A DNA stretch of 64,000 bases from assembly GCF_017873965.1 (NCBI RefSeq), contig NZ_JAGGKT010000007.1, positions 167,839 to 231,838 of the forward strand, written 5' to 3'. The stretch is from Ammoniphilus resinae (GTDB lineage Bacteria; Bacillota; Bacilli; Aneurinibacillales; RAOX-1). Under the pieces are notes generated by a model. That model was not told the origin of the DNA. It searched no databases and saw only the letters and a list, made by a program, of their open reading frames with translations. How positions within the stretch are numbered: position 1 is the stretch's first letter; each line of letters opens with the position of its first letter. The position numbers and the translations under genes are program-made. This document shows, in pieces, positions 61,943-64,000 of the stretch.

Positions 61943-62706
61943 AAAAAAATCAAGCGATTTTGATTACCGTCGTGCTTCTGCTTCTAGGATGGGAATTGTT
62001 GATTCGTGGACTTCATGTTCCCATGTACATTTTACCGCCGCCATCAATGATTTTTCTTTCCTTGATGAAAGAATGGAAGTTGCTTATTTTCATTCACCTT
62101 CCTTCTACCCTTTTGGAGGTCCTTATCGGGCTGTTTCTTGCCGTTCTGATGGGGGTGGTGGTAGCTGTGTTGATTGTGTTTAGCAGAATTGGGGGAAAAG
62201 TGTTGTATCCGCTGGTCATCGCATCACAAACCATTCCGTTGGTTGCCCTTTCCCCCATCCTTATCATGTGGTTTGGTTATTCCATCTGGGGAAAGGTAGC
62301 GATTACCGTATTAATCTCTTTTTTTCCTATTGTGGTGAATGTTGTGGATGGGCTTCGGGCGACCAATGAGGAATGGATTCAATTAATGAAAACGATGGGG
62401 GCCAGCCCACGGCAAATCTTTTGGAAACTTCAAATCCCGCATGCCCTGCCCTCTTTTTTTTCCGGGTTAAAGGTGGCCGCTACGGTAAGTGTTGTTGGCG
62501 CAACCATTGGTGAGTGGCTTGGGGCTAGTGAAGGCTTGGGATTTTTTAGCCGCAGAGCTTCGAACAATCTGCAGGCAGACCTATTGTTTGCCTCTGTATT
62601 CCTGCTTTCTCTGATCGGGATCGCCTTCTTTTTGCTCATGCAGTGGATCGAAAAAAGGTCCATTCCGTGGTTCTATCAGATGAAAAAAATAGAAAGAAAA
62701 AGGTGA
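61939..62706 (+). CDS. thiX: Thiamin-precursor ABC transporter permease
   Basis: The 255-residue protein has about six hydrophobic helices and an EAA-type loop (LMKTMGASPRQIFWKLQIPHALP, shown as its core). It overlaps the ATPase stop by ATGA, so translation is coupled. It forms the membrane channel of the thiamin-precursor importer. Confidence 0.88.
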   Translation: MKKNQAILITVVLLLLGWELLIRGLHVPMYILPPPSMIFLSLMKEWKLLIFIHLPSTLLEVLIGLFLAVLMGVVVAVLIVFSRIGGKVLYPLVIASQTIPLVALSPILIMWFGYSIWGKVAITVLISFFPIVVNVVDGLRATNEEWIQLMKTMGASPRQIFWKLQIPHALPSFFSGLKVAATVSVVGATIGEWLGASEGLGFFSRRASNNLQADLLFASVFLLSLIGIAFFLLMQWIEKRSIPWFYQMKKIERKR

Positions 62707-62711
62707 AATAG

Positions 62712-63713
62712 ATGTTTAAAAAACTTATTCTTGTAGTATGTTTGTTGCTTCTTACCGCCTGTTCAACTTCGAATCAAGATTCGGCAGCATTGGAGGATTC
62801 CGGTCAGGGGAAAGAATTGAACAGGGTATCCTTGATGTTGGATTGGTACCCGAATGCCGTCCACTCCTTTCTCTATGCTGGATTAGAAAAAGGATATTAT
62901 GAAGAACAGGGTGTGGACCTGGAAATTAAAATGCCCGCTGATACAAATGATCCCTTAAAACTTGTAGCCAGTGGTCAGGTTGATTTAGCTTTAAGCTATC
63001 AACCGCAGGTGGTGATGGCCCGCGCCCAGCAGATTCCTGTCGTATCTTATGCTGCAGTTGTCAGGCATCCATTAAATATGTTGATGGTACCGGAAGATAG
63101 CGATATCTCGTCACCTAAGGATTTGTCCGGGAAAACAGTCGGATATCCTGCGATTCCGATGAATGAAGCGATGATCCAAACGATGGTGGGCAAGGACGGA
63201 GGAGATCCGCAACAAGTTACCTTGGTAGACGTAGGATGGGATCTGATGCCTGCGATCTCCACCAATAAAGTGGACGCCATTAGCGGCGGGTTCATTAATC
63301 ATGAAAAGGTCCTGTTAGAGAAACAAGGTTTTCCGGTTAAGGTTTTTCATCCTGTGGATTATGGAGTTCCTGATTATTATGAACTTGTTTTGGTGACGAG
63401 TGAAGAATTTGCCAAGGAAAATCCGGAATTATTGAATGCCTTCTGGGAAGCAAGTAAGAAAGGATTTGAATTTGTTAAAGAAAGTCCTTCAGAGGGGCTG
63501 GATATCTTGTTTAAAAGACAGGAACAATCCTTCCCATTAGAGCGGGATGTCGAAGAAAAAAGTTTAGAAATACTACTCCCCTTGATGAGTTCGGGCAAGG
63601 AATCATTTGGCTCCCAAACCGAGCAATCGTGGGAGGATACAATTCAGTGGATGTTGGAAACTAAGCTAATTGAACAGAAAATTGAGGCAAAAGATAGCTA
63701 TGTCACTCCTTAA
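62712..63713 (+). CDS. thiY: Thiamin-precursor (pyrimidine) binding lipoprotein
   Basis: The 333-residue protein has a lipobox LTAC (Cys near 18), then an NMT1/THI5-like fold with LMLDWYPNAVHSFLYAGLEKG (core), a typical ThiY/NMT1 opening. It binds formylaminopyrimidine or HMP outside the membrane. The gene is the last of the TPP-riboswitch operon. Confidence 0.9.
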   Translation: MFKKLILVVCLLLLTACSTSNQDSAALEDSGQGKELNRVSLMLDWYPNAVHSFLYAGLEKGYYEEQGVDLEIKMPADTNDPLKLVASGQVDLALSYQPQVVMARAQQIPVVSYAAVVRHPLNMLMVPEDSDISSPKDLSGKTVGYPAIPMNEAMIQTMVGKDGGDPQQVTLVDVGWDLMPAISTNKVDAISGGFINHEKVLLEKQGFPVKVFHPVDYGVPDYYELVLVTSEEFAKENPELLNAFWEASKKGFEFVKESPSEGLDILFKRQEQSFPLERDVEEKSLEILLPLMSSGKESFGSQTEQSWEDTIQWMLETKLIEQKIEAKDSYVTP

Positions 63714-63728
63714 AGGTCTGATTTATAA

Positions 63729-63917
63729 AATAACGGAAATTTTTTCCGTTATTTTTTATTTTTGGCCTTTAAATGACAAGATAGCGGAAAAAGCTTCCGT
63801 TATTAGATGTTGAAATCGTTTGCAACATTTGATTTAGGCTCCTTAACGGAAATATATTCCTCTATTAACAAGGTTTTGTCCGGAATTTTTATAATAACGT
63901 AAAGTTTTTCCGTTGAT
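63729..63917 (+). repeat. Palindromic array 3 (AACGGAA/TTCCGTT), spacing about 51-62 bp
   Basis: Four hairpin-forming units begin near 63731, 63782, 63844 and 63895 (spacings 51, 62 and 51). Each has TAACGGAA-like and TTCCGTTA-like arms with decay in the later copies. The first, AATAACGGAAA to TTTCCGTTATT (63729-63753), with its T run also acts as the terminator of the thiamin operon. The architecture is like arrays 1 and 2. Confidence 0.75.
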
Positions 63918-63927
63918 ATGAACGAAA

Positions 63928-64000
63928 CCTGTCAAGAGAAGAACACCCTATAAATTTTTGCCGCACCAAACTAGACCTGTCAAGTGCACTTCTTGACAGG
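63928..64000 (+). repeat. CCTGTCAAG palindromes at the window edge
   Basis: CCTGTCAAG at 63928 and the hairpin CCTGTCAAG...CTTCTTGACAGG at 63976-64000 have arms like those of array 1 (CCTGTC/GACAGG). The spacing is 48 bp. It could be the beginning of a fourth array that continues past the window. Confidence 0.5.

Overview
The window reads as chromosomal DNA of a nitrate-respiring, facultatively anaerobic member of the Bacillaceae (Bacillus/Neobacillus/Schinkia-like). The clues are strong AGGAGG-type ribosome binding sites, TTG and GTG starts, cre-like and Bacillus-type Fnr boxes, lipoprotein lipoboxes, a two-subunit GlcD/GlcF glycolate oxidase, HemQ (a Gram-positive haem enzyme), an NreABC-like nitrate regulatory set and a TPP riboswitch. 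The genus is inference. I saw no rRNA, tRNA, insertion sequence, prophage or CRISPR array.

Layout. 1-12259: a sugar-acid region with two FAH-family hydrolase/dehydratase genes, a short-chain dehydrogenase, a semialdehyde-type ALDH and a 2-hydroxyacid dehydrogenase. It is followed by a tripartite tricarboxylate transporter with two binding-protein genes, a zinc alcohol dehydrogenase, an EamA permease and a small unknown gene. 12261-12667: a palindromic tandem array with a 52-bp period. 12750-15053: hemQ facing a glutamine synthetase paralogue. 15205-23908: nitrate respiration and sensing, with a moeA, two NarK transporters carrying C-terminal PAS domains, an NreB/NreC/NreA-like set, a double-PAS kinase and a DUF2249 gene, several under Fnr-type promoters. 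23962-24319: a second 52-bp array of unrelated sequence. 24529-29424: a nitrosative-stress-like operon (ric, two DUF2249 genes, a haem-copper-oxidase-like membrane protein, a DUF59 factor), divergent from a radical SAM/SPASM gene and ywiC, with an Fnr box for each direction. 29582-33454: a MerR-like regulator, an unknown gene and aconitase.

33811-45746: a glycolate/glyoxylate-type catabolic cluster. It has an IclR regulator, a class V aminotransferase, a truncated aconitase/LeuC-like protein, a PrpR-N/PAS/sigma-54 activator, GlcD, GlcF, a TRAP transporter and a ModA-like binding protein without a signal peptide. Two sigma-54 promoters, before the aminotransferase and before the TRAP operon, fit control by the encoded activator. 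46187-56791: tungsten/molybdenum cofactor genes (tupBC-like ABC genes, a MoeB-like adenylyltransferase, a tungsten aldehyde oxidoreductase, a MoaD-like protein, two moeA genes including a periplasmic-binding-domain fusion, and moaA). 57137-63713: a TPP-riboswitch operon, tenI-thiO-thiS-thiG-thiF followed by a thiamin-precursor ABC transporter. A third palindromic array closes the window.

The most unusual items are the three palindromic arrays sharing a period near 52 bp with unrelated sequences, the aconitase-fold protein that has lost its catalytic parts, the NarK-PAS proteins beside a kinase with no sensor domain, and the coherent Fnr and sigma-54 promoter sets.
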